From the NCBI GenBank assembly GCA_001972305.1, contig BDDD01000261.1:338063-402062 (forward strand): DNA of 64,000 nt, in the 5' to 3' direction. Made by a program: the position numbers and the translations under genes. The notes beneath the pieces are model-generated. The model worked only from the letters and a program-made list of their open reading frames with translations, had not been told where the DNA came from and did no database searches. How positions within the stretch are numbered: the stretch's first letter is position 1; each line of letters starts with the position of its first letter. Below, one piece after another: positions 33,452 through 44,273 of the stretch. This stretch comes from Cephalotus follicularis (Eukaryota > Streptophyta > Magnoliopsida > Oxalidales > Cephalotaceae).

Positions 33452-34873
33452 TGATGGGTGTCGTTAGGCCGAATCAAAATTACCCTAATCTAACAATTTA
33501 GCGAGTGGAAGTAGGGATCGTTCCCACGAAGAGCCGAAAGGAGATGCTATAAAAATAAACCTAGGATGCCACTAAACAGAAATAACAAATATTAAATTAA
33601 TTTAATCTAAACTAGCAATGCAAATAAATAAATTGAAAAGATGATTGATTTTGAATTAAACTAATTTAATGAAAAACTAAACAATTCAAATTAAATATCT
33701 AACGTAAACTAACAAAATAAATAAATAAATAAGAAAAATAATATGAAACAACAATCCCGTATTGCATGTCATCAACACAGATTTTATATATTAAAAATTA
33801 TTCTCATAAATGTTGTCACTACATTAACAAGAAAAATTGTCTCACAAACATGCAATTAAACTTGAAACCAAAATTGAAATATATATATAACATGGGTTCA
33901 TCTACATCTAGGGATTAAAAATACTTAGTCAGACATAACGATGGAGGCTGCAATAATCTTCAATAAATTCCCCATCTCCATGCCGTGCGCCTTCTACTGC
34001 GTCTCTCTGCGTTGCAGCTCTCGGCCGAAGCCACTGCTCAATTGTCTTACTGCTTTGCTTAATGCTATATATATAGCCGACTTACCCTAAAACATAAATT
34101 AAAACGTGTGGCGCTCCCATGATTTTTTTTCCTTATTTGACACAGGCGTTGATTGGTTAATGCATGTTGCACGCATGAAATGCATGGGCCTGGACTTTTG
34201 ATGCCTGCGGAAAATATATGCATGCATGTTTGTTGAAGACTGACTGCGTGAGATGCTGGCGTGAATTGAGCTGCATGGGCGCTGCAGTGCATGGACATCA
34301 ACATGGATGCTGAAGACTTGTGGGTTGGTGACTTGCATCGACATGGGCTGATTGAAGACTGCATGGCCTTTGTATGCATGTATGGCGCGCATGAACTGAA
34401 GATTTGCGCATGGGCTTTGGCGTGTGATGCATGGAGATACAAGGCCGGCTGATGGGTTGCATTTATACGACAAAAGATTATAAAATTGGAGAGTGACATC
34501 ATGATTAGGTAATCATTGGGCTCCATATGTTTCAACATTTGTTTTCTTGCCATATCTCTTCATCGAAACTTCAAAATGAGTCGGCCCAAGAACTAAAAGT
34601 ACTCCAAATAATTTTATGAACAAAATGAGCCTAATATTCAATATCTTCCGAGCCTTAAATCTTGACTTCTCTCACTTAAGTGGGTTCACTCTTTAACCGA
34701 CCGTTGACTTCAAACCACTTTAACTCGAAAAGTAGCGTTTTATCTTCATTTTCTCTTATCCCACAATAATTAAATAATACCTGAAAATCAAATAAACACC
34801 ACCACAGTAGTCTATTCTAAGCATAAAAATATAATAAATAAATCATTAAAATCACACATTTTTATGCTTATCA
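33452..34873 (-). repeat. 3' LTR of the nested Athila relative
   Basis: 1,422 bp, paired with 39207-40704. It contains an open frame of about 160 codons on the minus strand (34065-34553) that recurs in the other LTR simply because the LTRs are copies. Confidence 0.9.
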
Positions 34874-35854
34874 AATACCCCCATACTTACCCTTTGCTTT
34901 TCCTCAAGCAAACAAAAAGGAAAGCTCAAAACAAGAACATAAAAACTAAAACTAAAACAGCAAACATAAAAATCTAACTCACTTTCGTAGAAATCACGAT
35001 TGCATTTAGCACATGCAACAAGCCTTTAAACCCCTAGGTGGCCCTAGTGGACGAGTTTTAGTCTCGTGAGTGTTTTCCAAGTGAATAAACACACAAAATT
35101 CAGTTCATCAAAATTCTGACAATAGGTTAAATGTATCTCTACTAAAAAATTCATAGAACACCCCCATACTTAAATTTTATTATCTCGTTCCAAGTTCTAG
35201 AATCAAAACATATCTCAATTAAGGAATCTTTAGCAAACAATTTTTTTTATTGTTTCACCATATATACCAATCAATGTATGCATTCTTAGCAACATAAAAT
35301 CCTAGTTCGGAGTCAGACAAAGAACTTTAGCACTTAAAGACTGATCTTTTATATTTTCATTTATTCATTTATTCGCACAAACTCCTACCTTGAGATATAT
35401 TCCTTTTCTTTTCCTTGAAAACAAAATTTTTATTATTTGTCATATGGGGTTTTCTATTATTTCTAAGTATATCAACATTTATTCCTACTTTCAAAATTAA
35501 AATGAACAACGGTACTAAACCCCCCCATACTTAAACGTTGCATTGTCCTCAATGCAATGAAATACAAATATAAAAAAATAACAATAAATGAACAAAAATA
35601 ATCAAACAATGCAAATAAATAAAAGAACAATGGGGTAGGATTTACCGGATATTATCGTGAAGCTTGAAATAATCTATCAGTGCAACGAAAAATTTGGAAG
35701 ATTATCAATCCGTACTTAAATTACCTACAAAAACAATGAAAAGCAAAAACAAAAACGTAAAAGAAACGAGATATATAAAATAAAAACACAGTGGGTTGCC
35801 TCCCACTAAGCGCTTTGCTTTAACGTCTTTGGCTAGACGCAGCTGGTGTGGATA
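34874..35854 (-). other. 3' spacer with polypurine tract and conserved hairpin of the nested element
   Basis: On the minus strand the tract AAGTATGGGGGTATT adjoins the LTR. Just before it is the stem-loop word TGCTTGAGGAAAAGCA. Near 35785-35815 the minus strand has AAGCGCTTAGTGGGAGGCAA, a word common in Athila elements downstream of the coding part. There is a second CCCCCATACTTAA near 35521. No gene. Confidence 0.65.
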
Positions 35855-36223
35855 TCAAAGAAGAGTGTAGACAGGATCAATCAGGTCAACAGACTCAATG
35901 ATCTGTCCATCAGTAATTCCATCCACATGTGGTTTCAAACGCGGCCCATGGACGTTAAATGTGTCTTTAAAATCTGTCCAAACAAACTCAAAAATACCAC
36001 GTAAAAGCATAATTTTAAAAATATAAGCACTATCCCAATGGGACATCCACCAATAAAAACTGTCAAGAATGCAATCTACCAAATTACTAGTCTCTCGATC
36101 CCAAAGAACATTCACAATTTCAAATGAGGTGGAACAATGACCCATGAATGAATTACAAGGAAATTCTTTTAATTCAAATTTCAGAGACTTCTCTATGAAT
36201 GGTTTATGCCAAGATGTGGGCAA
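35855..36223 (-). CDS. Short open segment downstream of protease in the nested element
   Basis: 122 residues (MPTSWHKPFIEKSLKFELKE at its start; WDRETSNLVDCILDSFYWW in the middle). It directly follows the gag-protease segment in the same region and lacks any reverse transcriptase motif. I do not recognise a function; it may be a remnant of the polyprotein linker. Confidence 0.45.
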   Translation of the reverse strand: MPTSWHKPFIEKSLKFELKEFPCNSFMGHCSTSFEIVNVLWDRETSNLVDCILDSFYWWMSHWDSAYIFKIMLLRGIFEFVWTDFKDTFNVHGPRLKPHVDGITDGQIIESVDLIDPVYTLL

Positions 36224-36244
36224 TGGACCTTCTAATTCTAATGG

Positions 36245-37693
36245 TTATGGACCTAACACCTCAAAGAAATCTCCTTTTTCAATCTCCTCAAATTCCCTTA
36301 TACACTCACTGATGATTTCATCAAATTCGCGTTCCCTATCCGAGATGGATTCAACAACCCCATTATCCAACCACTTCAAAAATTCCTGTTGAATTGCTTC
36401 CTCATCCTCTATTTCCTTCAAGCATTCAATGAAGTTGCTATCAAACTCTATGTCAAAGGAAGTTTGGTCAGACGTGGCAATTTTGTGAGTGTAATGGGAT
36501 AGATGATCCCACTCACTACTCGAAGTTGGCTCATTGAGCTTATTTTCTAGCCATGCTAACTCAGCTTCATTTTCCAACCACTGTATGTCAATCCAATCAG
36601 GAGTCGAGTGTATCAAAGGAGAATCCAACAGGGCATTCATCTCAACAGTGTATGAATCTGCCTCACAATCATCATCAACGAAACTCTGAGGATATGTCCT
36701 ATCTATACTATCTATGGCAAAACAAGCCTCCTCACCTTGCAGTCCTAGGGGTGCATTGAAGATGTTCAGTCTCAACTTCTTATTACCAAAGGATATGTCC
36801 ATAGCTCTAGATCGACAATTTATGCAAGCATTTGCTGTAGCTAAGAAAGGACGACCTAAGATAATCGAATGTGGTTTCCCAATCGCAGGTGTTTCCATAT
36901 CAAGCACAAGGAAATCCACTGGAAAATAAAGCTCATCTACTTTCACCGAAATTTCCTCAATGAATCCCTTTAGAATTTTCAAAGATCTATCAGCAGGTTG
37001 AAGGGTTACCTCAGCGGGTTTCAATTCTCTAAATCCGAAATGGTCATAAACTGAGCTAGGAGGGATGTTAACGCTAGCCCCTAAATCCAAAAGTGCTCTC
37101 TCTATTTGTAAATTTCCAATTTTACATGATATCAGAGGAGCTCCAGGATCTTTTAGTTTCGGTGGCAACTTGTTAGAAAGCACTGCGCTCACCTGCTCTG
37201 TAAGATGGACCGTTTTTGGAATGTGCGTTTTCAGCTTACGCTTTATGGTGCATAAGTCCTTTAAGAACTTGGCATAAGCTGGCACTTGTCGTATTGCATC
37301 TAAGAGAGGAATGTTGATTTGGACTTGTTTGAACAGTTCCATCATCTCGTCCATTCTTGCTAACTTTTTACCAAACGGAGGAACTAAAGACGGAGATCGC
37401 AAACACTCGGGGAAAGGTGCTTTAGGTGTGGCAAAGGTAATGTCTTTTTCCTTCCCCTTTTGTTCATTTTCTTTAGACGTGGATGCTTTAGTGACTTCCG
37501 TTTCAGATTTGCCAACGGTCTCTTTCTCACCACTCTCGGAGGACACACTCTCTTCAGGATTCTTTTCATGAATCGGATCAGGATTTGAGATAGTTTCTTG
37601 CGTTCCTTCGATTACTCGACCATTTCTCAAAGTAGTAATTGCTTGGGTTGTTCTACATAGGAACACTGTCCAGTCTGATTTCTCGGATTGCAT
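36245..37693 (-). CDS. Gag C-terminus and protease of the nested Athila relative
   Basis: A long open segment of 482 residues. The N-terminal third is a charged linker. KLARMDEMMELFKQVQINIP then matches the Athila gag C-terminus. The protease core has ALLDLGASVNIPPSSVYDHF (catalytic Asp in DLGAS) and IILGRPFLATANACINCRS. It ends in an acidic region (KEIEDEEAIQQEF, REFEEIEKGDFFEVLGP) where autonomous elements would continue to reverse transcriptase. The protease would mature the particle. An open frame of this length is notable for a defective element. Confidence 0.88.
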   Translation of the reverse strand: MQSEKSDWTVFLCRTTQAITTLRNGRVIEGTQETISNPDPIHEKNPEESVSSESGEKETVGKSETEVTKASTSKENEQKGKEKDITFATPKAPFPECLRSPSLVPPFGKKLARMDEMMELFKQVQINIPLLDAIRQVPAYAKFLKDLCTIKRKLKTHIPKTVHLTEQVSAVLSNKLPPKLKDPGAPLISCKIGNLQIERALLDLGASVNIPPSSVYDHFGFRELKPAEVTLQPADRSLKILKGFIEEISVKVDELYFPVDFLVLDMETPAIGKPHSIILGRPFLATANACINCRSRAMDISFGNKKLRLNIFNAPLGLQGEEACFAIDSIDRTYPQSFVDDDCEADSYTVEMNALLDSPLIHSTPDWIDIQWLENEAELAWLENKLNEPTSSSEWDHLSHYTHKIATSDQTSFDIEFDSNFIECLKEIEDEEAIQQEFLKWLDNGVVESISDREREFDEIISECIREFEEIEKGDFFEVLGP

Positions 37694-37746
37694 ACCACTT
37701 GACTGGGTAGGTGGCTTTCTTCTCTCTTTCTCATCATATCAGATAG

Positions 37747-38991
37747 CTATCCTATTTGCGTTTCTAATTTGGAGATGGATTGGGTATGGGAGTGAATGAT
37801 CTGATCATATTTCTGGCTATTCTTGTTGATCCCATCTAACGCAAATAATACCTTATCCAATTTATCTTCATTTGTTGTAGGCATTTGAGGTGGTGGAAGA
37901 TTGGGTTGTTGCACATCCCTATAGGCATTTTGATAAGGAAAGGAATTATCTTGCCTATACGGGGGATTTTGGCTAGTATTGGGCTGCTTCCATGAAAAAT
38001 TGGGGTGATTCCTCCATCCCGGGTTATACGTGTTGGAATATGGATCATTTCCCGGTCGTTGGAATCCTTGTATTGCTTGTGCTTGTTCTTGAATAAAATC
38101 CGGATAATGCACAGCAAGCTGGCAATCACTCATGTAATGTGTGGGGCTAGCACATAAGGCACAAGTCTCGTGTGCAATAGAAGTCTGAGTAGATTGTGTA
38201 GGAAGCGTTCCTATGGTTAGCACTTTATCTAATTTCTGGGATAGGATGTCCACCTTGGCTTTGATAGTCTCAAATTGGCTCACCTCGTATATGCCTCCTT
38301 TCTTTTGAGCACCCATTGCAGAGGACTCTATTCTGGATGATAAATGATGCAAAGAGTTCTCGCTGAGGGACTCAAATAATTGCCAAGCCTCGTCCTCATT
38401 TTTATGCATGAATGTACCTCCACAAGAAGCATCCACCATCTGTCTATTTTGTGCAGTCAGTCCATCATAGAAGCATTGTACTAACTACCATTTAGGAACG
38501 GCATGATGGGGACATTTTCGGATGAGATCCTTTAATCTTTCCCATGACTCATGGAACTGCTCACCATCTTGTTGTGAAAGGCTAGTGAGAGCTCGCCTTA
38601 TCTGGTTAGTTCGACCTATGGGAAAATATTTCTTGAGGAATTCGTGCTGTAATTGTGCCCACGTGGTGATGATTACGGAGTCTAAAGAATGTAACCATTG
38701 TTTAGCTCTATCTTTCAATGAGAATGGAAATAAGATAAGCTTAAGGGCATCATCGGACAAATTCTGAATTTTAAACGTGGAGCAAATCTCAATGAATTCA
38801 TCTAAATGCTTGTACGGTTCCTCATTGGCAAGTCCATAAAATGATGGTAACATCTGAATAATACTGGACTTAATCTCATATTGAGCAGCTTGGACAACAG
38901 GCACCCTAATACATGAAGCAGTGGTATATGCACGTGGGGTAAAATGTTCACTTAAGGGCCGTCTTGGTTGCAAATCCTGATTTTCACCCAT
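37747..38991 (-). pseudogene. Gag of the nested Athila relative
   Basis: From MGENQDLQPRRPLSEH at 38991. The capsid motifs are IIQMLPSFYGLANEEPYKHL, ILFPFSLKDRAKQWLHSLDS and EFLKKYFPIGRTNQIRRALT. The second part has KAKVDILSQKLDKVL and a Cys/His motif (CALCASPTHYMSDC). A closely similar gag occurs in plus orientation at 62754 to the window end. Nearly open, with little interruption. Confidence 0.85.
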
Positions 38992-39182
38992 TCTGTTATT
39001 CGCTCTAATTTCAGCAAGGGTCCTTTCAGTCTCTAAGTCTCAAGAAAGTATTTCGGAATCCAACGATCGGCGACCTAGCATGCATCTAACTAAACTAAAA
39101 AGATTTTTTTTTTTTGTTTTTTGTGTGTTTTTTTTTGACACTCACTAAGCTCCCTAAGTTATTTTTATGACACTCAAAACGC

Positions 39183-39200
39183 TCCCCGGGAACGGCGCCA
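39183..39200 (-). promoter_or_regulatory. Primer binding site of the nested Athila relative (tRNA-Asp type)
   Basis: Minus-strand TGGCGCCGTTCCCGGGGA, close to the Asp-type Athila site, a few bases inside the 5' LTR. Confidence 0.8.
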
Positions 39201-39206
39201 AAATTT

Positions 39207-40704
39207 TGATGGGTGTCGTTAGGCCGAATCAAAATTACCCTAATCTAACAATTTAGCAAGTGGAAGTAGGGATCGTTCCCACGAAGAGCTGAAAGGAGAT
39301 GCTATAAAAATAAACCTTGGATGCCACTAAACAGAAATAACAAATATTACATTAATTTAATGTAAACTAGTAATGCAAATAAATAAATTGAAAAGATGAT
39401 TGATTTTGAATTAAACTAATTTAATGAAAAACTAAACAATTCAAATTAAATATCTAACGTAAACTAAGGTGTCTTTGATTAACACAGCAAACTAGTGATT
39501 TTGCCTAGGTATAACCTATCCTGTCACACCTTGATACTCTCAAAAGGTTGATTGGTTAAAGGTTGTCATTGGTTCAATCACATAAAAAAAATAATTGCAT
39601 GTCATCAACACAGATTTTATATATTAAAAATTATTCTCATAAATGTTGTCACTACATTAACAAGAAAAATTGTCTCACAAACATGCAATTAAACTTGAAA
39701 CCAAAATTGAAATATATATATAACATGGGTTCATCTACATCTAGGGATTAAAAATACTTAGTCAGACATAACGATGGAGGCTGCAATAATCTTCAATAAA
39801 TTCCCCATCTCCATGCCGTGCGCCTTCTACTGCGTCTCTCTTTGTTGCAGCTCTCGGCCGAAGCCACTTCTCAATTGTCTTACTACTTTGCTTAATGCTA
39901 TATATATAGCCGACTTACCCTAAAACATAAATTAAAACGTGTGGCGCTCCCATGATTTTTTTCCTTATTTGACACAGGCGTTGATTGGTTAATGCATGTT
40001 GCACGCATGAAATGCATGGGCCTGGACTTTTGATGCCTGCGGAAAATATATGCATGCATGTTTGTTGAAGACTGACTGCGTGAGATGCTGGCGTGAATTG
40101 AGCTGCATGGGCGCTGCAGTGCATGGACATAAACATGGATGCTGAAGACTTGTGGGTTGGTGACTTGCATCGACATGGGCTGATTGAAGACTGCATGGCC
40201 TTTGTATGCATGTATGGCGCGCATGAACTGAAGATGTGCGCATGGGCTTTGGCGTGTGATGCATGGAGATACAAGGCCGACTGATGGGTTGCATTTATAC
40301 GACAAAAGATTATAAAATTGGAGAGTGACGTCATGATTAGGTAATCATTGGGCTCCATATATTTCAACATTTGTTTGCTTGCCATATCTCTTCATCGAAA
40401 CTTCAAAATGAGTCGGCCCAAGAACTAAAAGTACTCCAAATAATTTTATGAACAAAATGAGCCCAATATTCAATATCTTTCGAGCCTTAAATCTTGACTT
40501 CTCTCGCTTAAGTAGGTTCATTTTTTAACCGACCATTGCTTCAAACCACTTTAACTCGAAAAGTAGCGTTTTATCTTCATTTTCTCTTATCCCACAATAA
40601 TTAAATAATACCTGAAAATCAAATAAACACCACCACAGTAGTCTATTCCAAGCATAAAAATATAATAAATAAATCATTAAAATCACACATTTTTATGCTT
40701 ACCA
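39207..40704 (-). repeat. 5' LTR of the nested Athila relative
   Basis: 1,498 bp. It pairs with 33452-34873 but carries a different internal segment near 39465-39590. That segment is present in two tandem copies in the related LTR at 61256. Confidence 0.9.
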
Positions 40705-40709
40705 AATAC

Positions 40710-41800
40710 AGCCACCTGGAAGGATCATTTTCCCCTTCCGTTTATCGATCAAATGCTGGATAGGTTGGCTGGTCATGAGTATTATTGTTTTCTGGATGGG
40801 TACTCCAGATACAATCAAATTTCAATCGCTCTGCAAGATCAAGAGAAAACTATGTTCACATGCCCTTTCGGAACATTTGCTTACCGACGCATGCCGTTTG
40901 GCCTTTGTAATGCCCCCGCTACCTTCTAAAGATGCATGATGAGTATTTTCTCTGACATGGTGGAAGACTTTCTTGAAGTGTTTATGGATGACTTCTTTGT
41001 TCATGATTCCTCATTTTCTGAATACCTTCATCACCTGAAATCAGTACTTGAAAGAAGTAGAGAGAAGAATTTAGTGCTTAATTGGGAGAAGTGCAATTTC
41101 ATGGTGAAGAAGGGGATAGTTCTTGGGCATGTAGTGTCAAAAGAAGGAATTAGAGTAGATAAAGTGAAAATAGAAGTCATCAAGCATTTCCCTCTACCAA
41201 GAAATGTGAAAGAGATCCGAGCATTCCTCGGACATGCTGGTTTTTATCGACGGTTCATCAAGGATTTTAGCAAGGTAGCACGTCCCTTGACTTCGCTCCT
41301 AGAGAAAGATCAAGATTTTGTTTTCTCTGACGAGTGCCTTGTAGCATTTAACCGCTTAAAGAAGGATCTCACCTTTGCTCCTGTCATTCAGGCACTGATT
41401 TGGACTAAGCCTTTTGAGATTATGTGTGACGCTTCCGACAGTGCCATTGGAGCCATTCTTGGACAAAGAATGAATAAATTTCCTCACGTCATATACTATG
41501 CAAGTAGGACCCTCTCCGATGCGCAACTGGATTATACGACCAATGAGAAAGAGTTTTTAGTTGTGGTCTTTGCACTTGGAAAATTCTGATTGTATCTTTT
41601 GGGATCACATGTCATTGTTTACACTGATCACGCTGCGATTCGGTACCTTGTGAGCAAAAAGGATGCAAAAGCGCGCCCCATCCGTTGGGTTTTGTTACTT
41701 CAAGAATTTGACGTAGAAATTTGAGACAAGAAAGGGGCTGCGAATCTAGTTACCGACCACTTATCTCGACTCGCCAATGCACATGAGGAAAAGGGTCCGA
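40710..41800 (+). pseudogene. Outer Athila reverse transcriptase (remainder) and RNase H, fossil
   Basis: Resumes after the insertion with WKDHFPLPFIDQMLDRLAG, FLDGYSGYNQISIAL and MPFGLCNAPATF. The catalytic-site region is VFMDDFFVHDSSF, a degenerate-looking match to the family's FMDDFSVxG. RNase H follows with IMCDASDSAIGAILGQR and YYASRTLSDAQLDYTTNEKE, then DHAAIRYL and DHLSRL. Interrupted fossil. Confidence 0.87.
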
Positions 41801-43150
41801 TCAATGAGAACTTCCCTGATGAGCAGATTATGCGTATCGAGAGCGAACCATGGTATGCGGATATAGTGAATTATCTCGTTTCAGGAATCATACCACCAAA
41901 GTATTCTACTCAAGATAAGCGTAGGTTTCTCTCCAAAGTTAAACATTTTTTCTGGGATGATCCTTATCTTTTCAAAAGCATGTCCGGATTTAATTTTGCG
42001 ACGATGTGTTGCTGATTATGAGCATCGCTCAATTTTGTCTTTTTCTCATGATCAGGCGTGTGGTGGCCATTTCGGTCCAACCAAGACAGCGGCAAATGTT
42101 TTACAATGTGTTTTTTATTGGCCGACCATTTTTAGAGATTCTTTTCAGTACTGTCGAGCTTGTGCTTCATGTCAATCTTTAGCCCGTGTGACGAAACGTA
42201 ATATGATGCCTTTGACTCCGATTTTGACAGTTGAGATTTTTGATGTATGGGGTATTGACTTCATGGGTCCGTTTCCCAACTCCTTTGGGAATCCCTACAT
42301 CCTTATTGCAGTTGATTATGTTTTGAAGTGGATAGAAGTGATTCCTTGTCGAACCAACGACAATTCCGTCGTTGTTAAATTTCTCAAGGAACATATCTTT
42401 TCTCATTTTGGCACCCCACGTGCCATTATTAGTGATAGGGGTACTCATTTTTGCAATCGTTCGCTCGAAGCCCTTATGAAAAGGTATAGGATTACTCACA
42501 AGCTTGCTACACTATATCATCCTCAAACAAGTGGGCAAGTTGAGGTATCTAATCACCAAATCAAGCAAATTCTTGAAAAAATAGTCAACCCTAGCAGAAA
42601 GGATTGGTCCACTGACTCGTGGATGCTTTGTGGGCTTATCGAACTACTTTCAAGACTGACCTTGGTCAATCTCCTTACCGGCTTGTATACGGTAAATCTT
42701 GTTATCTTCCTGTGGAGTTAGAACATCGAGCCTTTTGGGCCATTAAGCAATTTAATTTTTATTGTTCCACTGCGGGTAGTCATCGTGCACTCCAATTATC
42801 TGAGTTAGAAGAAATTCGAAATTATGCGTATGACAATGCGAATATTTCCAAAGAAAAGACCAAGGCCTTTTATGATGCACGGGTTTTGCGAATTTTTTTT
42901 TGAAATAGGAGACAAGTTCTTTTATATAATTCCCGTTTACATATGTTTTCTGGAAAACTTCGATCCTGTTGGGATGGTCCATATGTTGTTAAAAATGTTT
43001 TCTCACATGGTACGTTTGATATTTATAAGCCATGTATTGATGATGCTTTCAAAGTCAATGGGTAGCGATTAAAGAAATTTTTAGAGTTTTCGGCTGAGCC
43101 GACGGAGGAGGCCATGGACTTTCATGAGCCTCTTTATTTTGAGCCTACAT
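41801..43150 (+). pseudogene. Outer Athila integrase, fossil
   Basis: The zinc-binding region has [19 protein letters not shown] and CRACASCQ. The core has [33 protein letters not shown] and [11 protein letters not shown], then [17 protein letters not shown]. The C-terminal part has [20 protein letters not shown] and [10 protein letters not shown]. The element would use it for chromosomal insertion. Interrupted fossil. Confidence 0.87.
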
Positions 43151-44273
43151 GATCATATTCGGTAAACCCTACCCCTTTGTTTTTTATTTTATTGCATTGT
43201 TTCTTATATTTTTAATCATTCATTGTCATTGTTTTTTTGTTTTTATTGCATAGGATAAATAATAAAAAATTTGTTTTCAAGGGAAAGAAAATGAATACTT
43301 CTCAATGTAGGAGTTTGTGCATGAAAATAATTGAAAAGAATGAATAAACAAATTAATCTTATGTGTATTCGAAGTTTCATAAATTTTAATAAGGAGGAAG
43401 ACATGGAATTGATGTTCTTTCATATATATATAAACAAAATGAATGAAAGAAATGAAGAAAAAGAAGAAAAATAAAGTTATTTTACCTCCTTGAATTCAGT
43501 CTAAGTCTGTAACCTATTTTATTCGAATAATTAAGCCTTAGGGGTGTTCTACACCTAGTTCCTTAAAGCCAACTGGTTTGAGAGTAACTGAATGAAAACT
43601 CGCTACATGGGTCTTATAGAAAGCTTAAGAGGCTAAGACATTGCACGAATTTAAGTTGGTAAAATTTTCATGAGCAAATTACAAATTCTTAAGCTACTTA
43701 GTACTTTGGATGTCTTGTGTTTGTTCCATCTATGACAATCCATATGGAAAAGAGTGGAGGAATGAAAAAGAAGCAAAAAGAAAGAGAAATATATATATGT
43801 ATATATATATATGTATATGTATATGTATATATATATGAGTGCTAAAAGTTCTTTTGTCCGACTCCGAAGTAGGGTTTTATGATTATGAGAATGCATATCT
43901 TGATTGGTGTATATTGTGGAATCCTTAATTGAGATGTGTTTTGATTCTAGAACTCTGAACGAGATAATAAAATTCAAGTATGGGGGTGGTCTATGAATTT
44001 CTAGGTAGAGATACATTTTGCTTATTTTTAAAGTTTTGATGAACTGAATTTTGTGTGTTTATTCGCTGGAAAACACTCACGAGACTAAACTCATCCACTA
44101 GGGCCTCCTAGGGGTTTAAAGGCTTGTTGCATATGCTAAATGCAATCGTGATTCCTACAAAAGTGAGTTAGGTTCTTGTTTTAGTTTCTGGTTTGTTTGT
44201 GTTTTTGTTTTCGTGTTGTTAGCTTTCCATTTTGATTGCTTGAGGACAAGCAACATTTAAGTATGAGGGTATT
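43151..44273 (+). other. 3' spacer of the outer Athila with TA microsatellite, hairpin and purine tract
   Basis: No env-like frame is seen. A TATG/TA microsatellite lies at about 43789-43836. The last 430 bases resemble the 3' spacer of the nested element on its own strand. The hairpin TGCTTGAGGACAAGCA is at about 44238-44253 and the tract TTAAGTATGAGGGTATT lies just before the LTR. Confidence 0.7.

Larger units (their letters stand above)
33452..40704 (-). mobile_element. Non-autonomous Athila relative (gag-protease only) nested in reverse transcriptase
   Basis: 7.25 kb, begins TGATGGGTGTCG and ends TTATGCTTACCA on the plus strand, flanked by AATAC at 33447-33451 and 40705-40709. It lies antisense to its host element. 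Order on the minus strand: 5' LTR, primer site, gag, gag C-terminus with protease, a short extra open segment, a 1-kb 3' spacer, polypurine tract, 3' LTR. There is no reverse transcriptase or integrase, so it must have used enzymes from elsewhere. The LTRs are about 98% alike outside one variable internal segment, so insertion was recent. It looks structurally whole for its type, with few breaks in gag-protease. Confidence 0.9.

Noticed and set aside
34065-34553. 162-codon minus-strand frame, repeated at 39915-40385
   Set aside because: It lies inside the LTR; its repetition reflects LTR duplication, and it is Met/His/Ser-rich from ATGCAT-type words. No ribosomal, domain or family evidence.
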